This document shows, piece by piece, positions 1-8,544 of a stretch of 14,080 bases of DNA (positions within the stretch are counted from its first letter, which is position 1; every line of letters begins with the position of its first letter). A program made the translations under genes and the position numbers. Below the pieces are notes generated by a model, which ran no database searches, was not told the DNA's origin, and saw nothing but the letters and a program-made list of their open reading frames with translations. The stretch covers positions 1 through 14,080 of the forward strand of contig CAMWQY010000032.1 of NCBI GenBank assembly GCA_947176355.1, given 5' to 3'. Origin of the DNA: an uncultured Porphyromonadaceae bacterium (GTDB taxonomy: Bacteria; Bacteroidota; Bacteroidia; Bacteroidales; Muribaculaceae).

Positions 1-2293
1 AGAGCTCGCAACTGACACCTTCCTTCACCATATCATCGCCGCGCGTAGCCTCGGTTCTCTCCACCGGATGACGGTTGGCAGGAGGAGTATTGAGCGAGCT
101 TAGATCTCTTGCGCCCATGAGCGAGAACTGAAGTGTGCGCGGAATAGGGGTGGCACTCATTGTCAAAGTATCGACATTTACCTTCATTTGCTTCAGTTTC
201 TCTTTGACAGCCACGCCGAATTTCTGCTCCTCATCTACGATCAGCAGACCAAGATCCTTAAACTTGACCCCCTTACCGATAAGCTTATGTGTACCAATAA
301 GGATATCAATCTTTCCAGCCTCAAGATCAGCGAGAATCTGCTTCACTTCCTTCGGTTTTTTGGCACGAGAAATGAATTCGACCCGCACCGGGAGATCTTT
401 CAGTCGCTGCGAGAAAGTGCGATAATGCTGCATGGCAAGCACAGTTGTTGGCACGAGAACTGCCGTCTGCTTAGAATCTGTGGCTGCCTTGAAAGCTGCA
501 CGTATAGCAATTTCCGTCTTTCCAAAACCCACATCTCCACATACAAGGCGATCCATCGGACGCGGGCTCTCCATATCTGCCTTTATCGCCTGCGTTGCCT
601 TCAGCTGGTCGGGGGTATCCTCATAGATGAAGCTTGCCTCCAACTCATGCTGAAGATAGGAATCGGGAGAGTATGCAAACCCTTTTTCTTCGCGCCGCGC
701 GGCATAGAGCTTGATGAGATCGCGGGCGATATCTTTCATCTTGCTCTTGGTGCGATCTTTTATGCGGTTCCAGGCTCCTGACCCAAGCTTATTGATCTTC
801 GGGGGCACACCCTCCTTGCCGCGATATTTCGACAGCTTATGGAGCGAATGTATCGACACGAGAATCATGTCGTCGTTCTGATACAGGAGCTTTATCATCT
901 CCTGAGGACTCCCGTTGGTATCGGTCTTGATAAGCCCGGCAAACTTGCCTATGCCATGATCTATATGCACTATGTAGTCGCCGATCTCAATCTGATTAAG
1001 CTCCTTGAGCGAAAGAGCAAGCTTACCGCTTCTTGCCTTATCGGATTTTAGGCTGTATTTGTGGAAACGGTCGAATATCTGATGGTCGGTGAAGAAACAT
1101 GTCTTTGTGTCGTGGTCGACAAATCCGGCATGTATGGTCTGAGCCACAGAAGTGAACGTGATGTGATCACCTCTGTCGGCAAAAATCTCCTTCAGCCGCT
1201 CACCCTGATAGGCAGAATCGCTGAGAATAAGCAGTCGGTAGCCATCGGCAAGCATATTGGTGAAGGATTCAGATATGATGTCGAAATTCTTGTGATAGAG
1301 CGCCTGTGGAGATGTGTTGAATTCCAAGACAGCGTCTTTCCCTGATGGAGATGCAGTCATACCGAATTCAAATATGCGGAAGGTCTCAAGCCGACTTGCG
1401 AAATCTTCAGCATCCACCACCTTCTTCATTGCTTCCGGATCGCCTTCCTCTGCAATGGCAGCTGATTCGGAATATTGCTGCGAAGCTATGTCGCGCACTG
1501 TAGCCACCAACGCGGATGTGTCAGCGACAAACAGAGGAGTTCCATTCCCTACAAATTCCAGCAGTGACACACCATGCTCATCATTTCCTTCGGCTGCCGA
1601 TGCCGCCACGACAGACACTTCGCCAAGTCTTTGCTCAGATAGTTGAGTCTCTACATTAAATGTGCGTATGGAGTCAATTTCATCGTCGAAAAAGTCGATG
1701 CGGTATGGTAGTTCATTAGAATATGAGAAAACGTCGAGAATCGACCCTCGACGGGCAAATTGTCCCGGTTCGTACACGTAGTCTACCTGACGAAAGCCTA
1801 AATCTTCAAGTCGATCGCACACTTTCTCAATATCTGCACTCTTGGCAGTGGAAAGTTTCAGGGTATTTTTCTCCAATTCTTCCCTTACAGGCACTCTTTC
1901 GGCAAGAGCCTCGGGGTAAGTCACAATCCAACCTATCTTTCCTGTTCGCCAACCATCAAGGGCCTCAGCCCTTAATATCTGCTGGGGAGCATCTACACGC
2001 CCATATTTGATATGGCGTTTATAACCGGAAGGAAAGAATGCAACCTCGCATTCAGCCACACGCGACAGGTCATGATAGAGATACCCGGCTGTATCAGCAT
2101 CGTCTGCCACTATGACCATAGGTCTCTTAATGTCTGCGATCTTTCCAAGAAGTACAGCTGCAGCAGATCCTTTCAGACCGACAAGCGAAATGCGCGATAC
2201 TTTTTTATCGCTTATAAGTTTATTAAGGGCTTTGAGGCGTGCAGGCGTAGCGAATAGATCAGCTGCCTTGTCAAGCGTCATCTGACCGCTCAT
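1..2293 (-). CDS. mfd: Transcription-repair coupling factor Mfd (3' end outside the window)
   Basis: Mfd is a DNA translocase that removes RNA polymerase stalled at lesions and recruits UvrA for nucleotide excision repair. The frame stays open from the ATG at 2293 to the window edge, giving 764 residues of a family usually about 1,100-1,150 long, so the second RecA-like domain and the C-terminal regulatory domain are missing only because the window ends. Visible in order: a UvrB-like N-terminal module (GQFARRGSILDVF near residues 170-190), a CarD-like RNA-polymerase-interacting domain (GDYIVHIDHGIG around 438-449), Walker A GDVGFGKT (586-593), Walker B DEEQ (687-690) and helicase motif SATPIPRTL from 713. 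The start codon overlaps the stop of the upstream protease gene by four bases (ATGA), so translation is probably coupled. No frameshift or in-frame stop was seen. The assignment is firm. Confidence 0.97.
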   Translation of the reverse strand, partial: MSGQMTLDKAADLFATPARLKALNKLISDKKVSRISLVGLKGSAAAVLLGKIADIKRPMVIVADDADTAGYLYHDLSRVAECEVAFFPSGYKRHIKYGRVDAPQQILRAEALDGWRTGKIGWIVTYPEALAERVPVREELEKNTLKLSTAKSADIEKVCDRLEDLGFRQVDYVYEPGQFARRGSILDVFSYSNELPYRIDFFDDEIDSIRTFNVETQLSEQRLGEVSVVAASAAEGNDEHGVSLLEFVGNGTPLFVADTSALVATVRDIASQQYSESAAIAEEGDPEAMKKVVDAEDFASRLETFRIFEFGMTASPSGKDAVLEFNTSPQALYHKNFDIISESFTNMLADGYRLLILSDSAYQGERLKEIFADRGDHITFTSVAQTIHAGFVDHDTKTCFFTDHQIFDRFHKYSLKSDKARSGKLALSLKELNQIEIGDYIVHIDHGIGKFAGLIKTDTNGSPQEMIKLLYQNDDMILVSIHSLHKLSKYRGKEGVPPKINKLGSGAWNRIKDRTKSKMKDIARDLIKLYAARREEKGFAYSPDSYLQHELEASFIYEDTPDQLKATQAIKADMESPRPMDRLVCGDVGFGKTEIAIRAAFKAATDSKQTAVLVPTTVLAMQHYRTFSQRLKDLPVRVEFISRAKKPKEVKQILADLEAGKIDILIGTHKLIGKGVKFKDLGLLIVDEEQKFGVAVKEKLKQMKVNVDTLTMSATPIPRTLQFSLMGARDLSSLNTPPANRHPVERTEATRGDDMVKEGVSCEL

Positions 2294-3966
2294 TTGCGTT
2301 TCCCTTTCTGAACTTTGGCTGGAAGAGCAGACTCTTTCAAAATTATATTGTATTCCGGAGATTCTATGATTCCAATGGCTGCCTCCACTACCGGATCTTT
2401 TCTGATTTCAACAGCCACACGCCCTCCATCGCCATAATAGCGGGTGGCTATTTCCTCTGCAAGATAGTCTTTTATTTCATTTTTCTTAAACTGAAGGTCA
2501 CGCTCCAGATCGCTGCCGAGAGATTTCTCTATAGCAGTCAGTATCGAGTCGTTATCGGCGGTCATGTACCCTTGCTCTTCAGCTTGCTTTCTCACTTCTT
2601 TCAAGAGTGCGTCAAAAGAAGTGTCATATTTCATTCCGCTGCCTACTACAAATTCTGTAAAGTCGGCATAATCTTCGTCAGATACTTCCAATTTGTCAAG
2701 AGGCATTCCCTGAGGATGAGTAGCCCTATATTTGTTGGCATAGTCAAATATCTTGTTTTTAGTCACAAGATTATAAAGGATATCCGAATATGTATTGTTT
2801 TTCACCACAGAGTCGGGCTGAAGCCCTCCACCATCGCGCACTTCGCGCCCCCGGGTAGTGTAGTATACATTGGTCAAAGAGTCAGGAGTACGAGCCACGC
2901 TTCCGTCCGGATTTCTCCTTGAATAGTCGAGTGCCTGAATGAGGCGACCGGAAGGAATATAATATTTAGACACGGTCACTTTAAGGAGCGCATCATGAGG
3001 AAGAGGGAAAGTGGTCTGCACGAGACCCTTTCCAAAACTTCGGTTACCCACAAGAACTGCGCGGTCGAGATCTTGAAGAGCTCCTGCAGTGATTTCTGAA
3101 GCTGATGCCGTACCCCCATCAGTAAGCACTACAAGCGGGAGATCAGGAAATATAGGGTTGTGCGTAGTCTTATAGACTCGCTCCTTGCCGTTGCCACTTG
3201 TACGAAGCACCTGTGTACCCTTAGGAAGAAAGTTGCCAAGAATGTCTATGGCACTCTCCACAAGACCTCCGCCATTGCCACGCAAGTCAAGTATTAAGCC
3301 CGAAAATTCCGGATTTTTTTTCAGTGAATCAAGAGCCTCAGTTATCTCTTGAGGCGAATTCATGATGTAGCTGTTAAGACGAATAAATCCCGTCTTTGGA
3401 GTCACCATCCCAAAATAAGGCACCGACTTCTCTGTGACTTTCTCTCGCGTCACGGTAAATGACAGCAATGAATCCGCAACGTATGGACGATTCACCTCAA
3501 TGTAAACATCCGTGCCCGGAGTGCCTTTCAAAAGTTTTGACACGTCTGCATTCTTTAATCCCTTGGTAGCAACAGTATCTACCTTCACGATTCTGTCGCC
3601 GGGCATAAGTCCTGCTTTAGCAGCCGGACTATCCTCCATTGGTTGTGAAATACATACATACCCATCATATTCTGTAATATAGCTACCGATACCGGCATAT
3701 TCACCGGTAGTCATCTTCATAAGCGCGTCGCGGTCGTCGGCAGTATAGTATTCCGTATAGGGATCCACTGTATTGAGCATAGCGTTGGAAGCAGCCTTAA
3801 AAGCATCGTCAATGCGGATAGAGTCTACATAATTTTCCTCAAGAGTCTTCACCATTGCATTGAAGGTCTTGAGATTACGCTGAAGCGCCATGTCATGGCT
3901 TTTCTTTGCGCATACGCCAAGTGATATTGCAGTCAGAGCCACTATGGGCAATATGATCCTTTTCAT
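2290..3966 (-). CDS. ctpA: Carboxy-terminal processing protease, S41 family, with PDZ domain
   Basis: This is a 558-residue tail-specific serine protease of the Prc/CtpA family, expected to work in the periplasm on exported proteins. An N-terminal signal (KR, then a hydrophobic stretch to about residue 20) is clear. A cysteine at 19 is preceded by LGV, a poor lipobox, so a soluble or signal-anchored form is more likely than a lipoprotein. A PDZ domain spans about 88-160 (GLMPGDRI at 119-126). The S41 core follows, with LDLRGNGGG at 227-234, TASASE at 286-291 and FGKGLVQ at 311-317. The Ser288-Lys313 spacing of 25 matches the Ser/Lys dyad of E. coli Prc, so these are the likely catalytic residues. 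A C-terminal extension of about 170 residues follows the core, which is usual for Bacteroidetes members. The gene sits 78 bases after nadB and overlaps mfd by four bases. Confidence 0.94.
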   Translation of the reverse strand: MKRIILPIVALTAISLGVCAKKSHDMALQRNLKTFNAMVKTLEENYVDSIRIDDAFKAASNAMLNTVDPYTEYYTADDRDALMKMTTGEYAGIGSYITEYDGYVCISQPMEDSPAAKAGLMPGDRIVKVDTVATKGLKNADVSKLLKGTPGTDVYIEVNRPYVADSLLSFTVTREKVTEKSVPYFGMVTPKTGFIRLNSYIMNSPQEITEALDSLKKNPEFSGLILDLRGNGGGLVESAIDILGNFLPKGTQVLRTSGNGKERVYKTTHNPIFPDLPLVVLTDGGTASASEITAGALQDLDRAVLVGNRSFGKGLVQTTFPLPHDALLKVTVSKYYIPSGRLIQALDYSRRNPDGSVARTPDSLTNVYYTTRGREVRDGGGLQPDSVVKNNTYSDILYNLVTKNKIFDYANKYRATHPQGMPLDKLEVSDEDYADFTEFVVGSGMKYDTSFDALLKEVRKQAEEQGYMTADNDSILTAIEKSLGSDLERDLQFKKNEIKDYLAEEIATRYYGDGGRVAVEIRKDPVVEAAIGIIESPEYNIILKESALPAKVQKGKRK

Positions 3967-3971
3967 ACGGA

Positions 3972-3986
3972 ATTAATTCAATTAAT
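3972..3986. repeat. Short AT-rich inverted repeat upstream of the protease gene
   Basis: ATTAATT and AATTAAT flank a single central base in perfect symmetry, 5 to 20 bases upstream of the protease ATG at 3966. It lies in the ribosome-binding region and could be an operator half-site pair or just AT-rich leader sequence. No Shine-Dalgarno sequence and no TAnnTTTG promoter element were found in the 78-base gap between nadB and this gene. The symmetry is visible; any function is unproven. Confidence 0.3.
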
Positions 3987-4044
3987 GATAACAGTATTTA
4001 AACGTTTTTAGGTGTTTAAAGTTTGTAAACCCATTTCTATCTAT

Positions 4045-5613
4045 TTAGGGGTGAGGGTAATCAATAGTATAATGCAGCCCGCGACTTTCCTTGCGTTCTC
4101 GAGCTTGCCGCATAATGAGATAGCCGATATTAATGATATTTCGGAGCTCACAAAGAGCTCTGGTGGGTTTGCTTTCCTTAAATAAACGCTCAGTTTCCTG
4201 ATATAGTATATCGAGTCTATTCCACGCACGATCGAGTCGCAAATCACTTCTTACAATTCCTACGTAGTAACCCATGATCTGATTGACTTCCTTTTCGGAT
4301 TGAGTAATTAGCACCATCTCCTCCGGATGGGTAGTTCCTTCATCATTCCATTCCGGTACATCAGTACGGAAGTCAATGCCGTCTACTCTTTCCAGAGAGT
4401 GTTTAGCTGCGGCATCGGCATAGACCACTGCCTCAATCAGTGAGTTGGAAGCAAGACGGTTGCCACCATGCAGCCCGGTGCAAGAGCATTCTCCGATTGC
4501 ATAGAGGCGATCGATGCTCGACTGCCCGTCGAGATCCACTTTAATGCCACCACACAGATAATGGGCTGCCGGAGCCACGGGTATCATATCCTTCGTGATG
4601 TCAATCCCTAATGAAAGGCATTTCTCATAAATGTTTGGGAAATGTTTTTTAGTTTCCTCCGGATCCTTGTGAGTGACATCGAGATAAACATGATCAGTTC
4701 CATTCTGTTTCATCTCGGAGTCAATGGCGCGGGCTACAATATCGCGTGGGGCAAGTGACAGACGTGGGTCATACTTGTGCATGAACTCTTTTCCATCAAG
4801 AGTCTTGAGGACGGCTCCATATCCACGCATCGCTTCAGTGATAAGGAAGCTCGGACGGTCGCCGGGATGATAGAGGGCTGTCGGATGAAATTGGATAAAC
4901 TCCATATCACTGACAGTGCCTTTGGCACGATATACCATTGCTATACCATCACCTGTTGCTATAAGGGGATTGGTAGTAGTGGTGTAGCAGGCGCCAACGC
5001 CACCCGTAGCCATGACCGTGATTTTAGCAAGGAAAGTATCGACTTTTTCTGTATTCTCATCGAGCACGTATGCCCCATAGCAGGTGATATCCGGAGTGCG
5101 ACGAGTCACAATCTTTCCCAAATGATGCTGCGTGATTATCTCTACAGCGAAATGATGCTCGAATATATCGATATTTGGATTTTCCTTCACACGCTCTGTG
5201 AGCGACTGCTGGATAGCTGCACCGGTATTATCCGCATGGTGAAGTATACGGAACTCTGAGTGTCCCCCCTCACGGTGTAGATCAAACGAACCATCTTCTT
5301 TTTTATCGAAATCAACTCCCCAATTGAGAAGTTCTTTAATCTGTGCCGGAGCATTTTTTACCACCTTTTCTACCGCTGCAGGGTCAGAAAGCCAGTCTCC
5401 GGCTACCATTGTATCGTGGATATGCTTGTCGAAATCGTCCACTTCAAGATTTGTGACGCTTGCTACACCCCCCTGTGCGAAGAACGTATTAGCCTCGTCA
5501 AGCGTAGTTTTGCAGATAATGGCGACCCTATGGCGAGGGGAAGCAACCTTAAGTGCGAAGCTCATACCGGCTACGCCGGAACCTATCACAAGATAGTCGT
5601 ATTCAAAAACCAT
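4045..5613 (-). CDS. nadB: L-aspartate oxidase NadB
   Basis: NadB is a cytoplasmic FAD enzyme that oxidises L-aspartate to iminoaspartate, the first step of de novo NAD synthesis; NadA then makes quinolinate. The 522 residues match the family length. The FAD-binding fold opens with GSGVAGMS at 11-18, followed by FFAQGGVAS (44-52), the substrate-domain HREGGHSE (113-120), MATGGVGACY (201-210), FHPTALYHP (242-250), LAPRDIVARAID (287-298), PAAHYLCGG (348-356) and HGGNRLASNSLIEA (382-395). His243, Arg290, His351 and Arg386 correspond to active-site residues of the E. coli enzyme at almost the same numbers. The helical C-terminal domain (about 435-515) is complete. nadA and nadC are not in the window. 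The ATG at 5613 places the GxGxxG motif at the expected distance. No clear promoter was found in the 110-base gap upstream, which holds a GC-rich hairpin. Confidence 0.97.
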   Translation of the reverse strand: MVFEYDYLVIGSGVAGMSFALKVASPRHRVAIICKTTLDEANTFFAQGGVASVTNLEVDDFDKHIHDTMVAGDWLSDPAAVEKVVKNAPAQIKELLNWGVDFDKKEDGSFDLHREGGHSEFRILHHADNTGAAIQQSLTERVKENPNIDIFEHHFAVEIITQHHLGKIVTRRTPDITCYGAYVLDENTEKVDTFLAKITVMATGGVGACYTTTTNPLIATGDGIAMVYRAKGTVSDMEFIQFHPTALYHPGDRPSFLITEAMRGYGAVLKTLDGKEFMHKYDPRLSLAPRDIVARAIDSEMKQNGTDHVYLDVTHKDPEETKKHFPNIYEKCLSLGIDITKDMIPVAPAAHYLCGGIKVDLDGQSSIDRLYAIGECSCTGLHGGNRLASNSLIEAVVYADAAAKHSLERVDGIDFRTDVPEWNDEGTTHPEEMVLITQSEKEVNQIMGYYVGIVRSDLRLDRAWNRLDILYQETERLFKESKPTRALCELRNIINIGYLIMRQARERKESRGLHYTIDYPHP

Positions 5614-5640
5614 TTCGAATATAGTATTAGTTTATTGGTA

Positions 5641-5668
5641 GGGCGTGGGCCTTTCACGGTCCACGCCC
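5641..5668 (-). terminator. GC-rich hairpin between the lipoprotein gene and nadB, possible terminator
   Basis: GGGCGTGG at 5641-5648 is complementary to CCACGCCC at 5661-5668. Two more G-C pairs form inside after one mismatch, leaving a loop of about six bases. In the minus-strand transcript the stem ends 27 bases before the nadB ATG and about 55 bases after the lipoprotein stop. The bases after the stem (TACCAATAAAC) are not a uridine run, so this is not a textbook intrinsic terminator. It may end the lipoprotein transcript weakly, protect its 3' end, or act in the nadB leader. Confidence 0.5.
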
Positions 5669-5723
5669 TTAAGATGAGAATATTTTTATGCGTCAATTAT
5701 AACGATCGACGTCATATTATCCA

Positions 5724-7409
5724 TCAATTAAGTCCGCTGAGGTTGTAGTTTGCGAATTCAAGGTCTTTCTGAGCCTTAGCAAGCATAGTCTTGTCGAGCT
5801 TGATTGCTTCGCGAAGGTTGGTCATGACCATATTCTCGTTGTTGGTGCGTGCACCAACGATAGCAGCGAGATAATATGTGTTTGCATTTGGATTCTGGAT
5901 ACCTGCAAGAGTGTTCTTGGCAGAGCTATAGTCTTTAGCAAGAATCTGAGCAAGAACAGTGTTGTTGTTCTTAGCACCGCCAAGGCTATTGACAGCATTT
6001 GTCACCTGACCTTCGTTGAGGTAAAGCACGCCAAGAGCTGCTGCAGCCTCAGGCACGCCGGCAGCGCCGCCGATAAGATTCTTAGCCTGGCCAAGGTCGT
6101 TGTTGGCAAGTGCGAGAAGACCGAGGTTTACGTCGACAGACTTGTCGTTAGGAGCAAGTTTCTTAGCCTGTGCAAGAGCCTTAGCTGCTGCGTCATATTT
6201 GCCGAGGCTGAACTGAGTGGCACCGAGACCGTTCCATGTGCGGAAGTCATTAGGATAGATCTGAGTAGCAGCGGCATAGATAGCTTCTTTCTTAGCATCG
6301 TCGTTAGCAAGAGTACCGATGTAGAGGATCTCCTCGAGGCTCAGACCGCTGGGGTTAGACTCGAACTGAAGGAACATTTCTTCGTCGCTCTTACCGATAA
6401 CGTTGACTGTAGCAACGATCTTTGAGTAACGGAGCTGAGGAAGAATCTGCTCAGCGAGCTCGTTGAATACAGCCGACATATTGCGGATCTCCTGTTCGCG
6501 CTGTTCCGGATCCTTATACATCTTGAGGACACTCAGAATGAGGTTTTTGTCCTGGATGTTGCTCTTCTCTACGAGCTGCTGGAATCCTTCCCAGTCTTCA
6601 GGAGTGAACTCAGAAGTGAGTTCGCCGAATTCTGTGATTTTGTCTTTCTTAAGCTGATTGCGCATATAGTCGACAGTCACATTCTCACGTTTTTCAGCAA
6701 GTTCGGTATTGAACGCCATTGTTCCATCAGGAGAAGCGTATGAGTGAATGTTGATGCCGGCGATCTCTCTGTTAGGAGCATCATTTGAAGCGATGAGATC
6801 TTTGTTGAAGTCTACATAGTCAGGTGCATCTACCTGATTTGCGCGGATGTTTGCCTGATTGATGAGGAACTTGATTTCTGCGCTGTATTGCTCTTTGATA
6901 ATACGCTCGAAGTTGCTGGTAGCAGGAGCCGGCTCAAGAACAGCTACATCAGTAAGAGTAGAAGTAGCGATCACGCCATAACCGACTTTTACACGAGGAA
7001 GGACATAGTCCTTGCCACCCTGGTTTACCTTAAAGTCGAGGTAAAGGTCGCTGTTTGCCATCTCCGGCTGATAGAGTACGTTGAATGGGATTGTGACCGG
7101 ACCGCCATTGCTGTAGGAAATCACCTGGCCGTTTGCACGGGCGTTTTCACCCTGGAATGTAACCTGTGAACTGCTTGCTTCGCCTCCGTCCCATACAAGA
7201 ACCGGAGTGACTGTTACTACAGCATTTTTGGGCATGAATTTTGCCGGTACTGTTCCGGTGATGGTAGCCGGCACTGTTTCGCCTACTGTCTCCAGTGGGG
7301 TCGGATTAGTATTGAAATACTCCGATGCGAAGTCACCCACTTTTTTAGAGCAAGAGCCCATCGTCAGGATCATTGCTCCCAATGAAAGATAAACTAATGT
7401 CTTTTTCAT
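5724..7409 (-). CDS. Lipoprotein with OmpA-like domain and C-terminal tetratricopeptide repeats
   Basis: A 561-residue exported lipoprotein of unknown exact function. The N-terminus (MKKTLVYLSLG, lipobox MGSC) places the lipidated cysteine at residue 20. Residues about 45-145 look like a beta-rich domain. At 219-255 there is an OmpA-like segment (INIHSYASPDG, then N234, L237, R241 and a helix). The GHTD motif of classic OmpA is replaced by SYAS, as I recall for Bacteroidetes relatives. Residues about 375-545 contain tetratricopeptide-like helix pairs (YPNDFRTWNGLGATQFSLG; APNDKSVDVNLGLLALANND). A longer reading frame reaches 7508, but its first codon falls inside the promoter -7 box, so ATG 7409 is the start; ATG 7415, two codons upstream, is possible. 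It probably sits in the outer membrane or periplasm, with the OmpA-like part near peptidoglycan and the repeats binding partners. The lipoprotein call is firm; the role is not known. Confidence 0.85.
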   Translation of the reverse strand: MKKTLVYLSLGAMILTMGSCSKKVGDFASEYFNTNPTPLETVGETVPATITGTVPAKFMPKNAVVTVTPVLVWDGGEASSSQVTFQGENARANGQVISYSNGGPVTIPFNVLYQPEMANSDLYLDFKVNQGGKDYVLPRVKVGYGVIATSTLTDVAVLEPAPATSNFERIIKEQYSAEIKFLINQANIRANQVDAPDYVDFNKDLIASNDAPNREIAGINIHSYASPDGTMAFNTELAEKRENVTVDYMRNQLKKDKITEFGELTSEFTPEDWEGFQQLVEKSNIQDKNLILSVLKMYKDPEQREQEIRNMSAVFNELAEQILPQLRYSKIVATVNVIGKSDEEMFLQFESNPSGLSLEEILYIGTLANDDAKKEAIYAAATQIYPNDFRTWNGLGATQFSLGKYDAAAKALAQAKKLAPNDKSVDVNLGLLALANNDLGQAKNLIGGAAGVPEAAAALGVLYLNEGQVTNAVNSLGGAKNNNTVLAQILAKDYSSAKNTLAGIQNPNANTYYLAAIVGARTNNENMVMTNLREAIKLDKTMLAKAQKDLEFANYNLSGLN

Positions 7410-7505
7410 GATCATGTATATAAAAAAACTAACTAAATTTCGGGTTATCAATATTTTACACCCTAAAACAAGCATTTTCCAGCAGTTTCTCGGGTGTTTG
7501 AAAAT

Positions 7506-7536
7506 CAAAATTACACAATTAACATTAAATTTGCAA
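7506..7536 (-). promoter_or_regulatory. Bacteroidetes-type promoter for the OmpA/TPR lipoprotein gene
   Basis: Read on the minus strand, TTG (7534-7536) is followed by 20 bases and then TAATTTTG (7506-7513). This fits the Bacteroidetes primary sigma factor pattern of a -33 TTG and a -7 TAnnTTTG with the normal spacing. Transcription should begin near 7500 and give a leader of about 90 bases before the ATG at 7409. The rest of the 190-base gap (7410-7599) shows only AT-rich sequence and a four-base-pair hairpin at 7558-7568, with no convincing terminator for the ATP-grasp gene. Confidence 0.75.
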
Positions 7537-7599
7537 CTTTTTCTCTAAAAATTTCAACGCAAAATGCGACTCCAAAGTTTTTCTGAATCGGCATACACG

Positions 7600-8544
7600 T
7601 TAAGATTCGTAAAAAATCGCTTCTTTCTGGTAGCGGGCCATAAGAGTATTGTATGCCCAATCGTCGCATGGCTGCAATGTAATGCCTCTTGATTCGTCTA
7701 TGATATAGTCAGTGATCGGAGCTCCTGCATATATTGAGCAAACGACACCACCTCCAAGACGGGGATTGACCTCCATCAGGAGATATCGGTTCCGGTCAAG
7801 ATCATGGAGGAATTGCAATGTGACGGGACCTCGCAAGGCAAACGTCTCTATCACCTGTCGGCTCAATTTATCGAGAGCGGCATTACGGCAAGTGATCGTG
7901 CGCGTCACTTCTCCTCCCATCACTTCCAGTCGCACTCGAGGCACTACCGTAAGGATTTCTCCTGCCTGAGACACATAGCAGTCTACAGTATACTCATCCA
8001 TATTTTCTATGAACTCTTGGACGAGGTAGTCGCTCAAGTTCTCAAGTTGCATCAGCTCATCGAGAGTGTGGAAGATTTTGATGCCCCGGGATGCAGAACC
8101 CTTTCTTGGCTTTGCTATCGCCGGCATTTGTGCATTAATTGCAGTATATGTCTTAGGGATAGGGATGCCGGCTTTTTCAAAAGCTTTAGCTGCCTGGACT
8201 TTATCAAACATTGTGCGGCTCGTCTCGAAATCCCCGACCGGAATGAAGACATCCGGCAGATGTTGACGCACTTTAGATGCTATTTCGATGGCACCATCGA
8301 CAAATGGCAGAATTATGTCGACTTCATACTCCTTTGCAACCTTTACGATATCTGCCACTACATTCGGATCGCTCCATCTTAAACCAACTATCACCTTGCC
8401 GACAAGAGCTATGGGGACCTGCTCCAGCAATTCGTAGCTTATTATATTGACTTCGCGACCGATTCGTTCGCCACTCCGCTTGAACAGTTCTGCCATTGAT
8501 ACTCGACGTGCTCCGCCCAGCATCATGATATTGATCTTTTTCAT
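7600..8544 (-). CDS. ATP-grasp domain ligase, carbamoyl-phosphate-synthase-like
   Basis: A 314-residue protein with the ATP-grasp fold, which uses ATP to activate a carboxylate as an acyl phosphate and join it to an amine or other nucleophile. Seen in order: an N-terminal pre-ATP-grasp domain (MMLGGARRVSM at 7-17), the lysine and flexible glycine loop PAIAKPRKGSASRGI (141-155), VQEFIENMDEYTVDCYV (175-191), and the metal-binding LMEVNPRLGGGV (256-267) with Glu258 and Asn260. The length suits a stand-alone carboxylate-amine ligase rather than carbamoyl phosphate synthase itself. The substrate cannot be read from the sequence. Its start overlaps the stop of the upstream dehydratase gene by four bases (ATGA), so the two proteins are probably made together and may act on one product, such as adding an amino acid or similar group to a sugar. 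The fold is secure; the reaction is inference. Confidence 0.88.
   Translation of the reverse strand: MKKINIMMLGGARRVSMAELFKRSGERIGREVNIISYELLEQVPIALVGKVIVGLRWSDPNVVADIVKVAKEYEVDIILPFVDGAIEIASKVRQHLPDVFIPVGDFETSRTMFDKVQAAKAFEKAGIPIPKTYTAINAQMPAIAKPRKGSASRGIKIFHTLDELMQLENLSDYLVQEFIENMDEYTVDCYVSQAGEILTVVPRVRLEVMGGEVTRTITCRNAALDKLSRQVIETFALRGPVTLQFLHDLDRNRYLLMEVNPRLGGGVVCSIYAGAPITDYIIDESRGITLQPCDDWAYNTLMARYQKEAIFYES

Noticed and set aside
188..781. Long plus-strand frame of 197 codons opposite mfd
   Set aside because: mfd is fully open with all its motifs on the other strand, and the antisense protein has no domain features, so it is a shadow frame.
4001..4031. GTTTA/TAAAC inverted repeat downstream of nadB as a terminator
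   Set aside because: A five-base AT-rich stem without a following uridine tract is not convincing.
7410..7508. N-terminal extension of the lipoprotein gene up to 7508
   Set aside because: It overlaps the promoter -7 element and would bury the signal peptide behind 33 residues.
7558..7568. Small hairpin CGCA-AAA-TGCG after the ATP-grasp gene as a terminator
   Set aside because: The stem is only four base pairs and no strong uridine run follows directly, so it is too weak to call.
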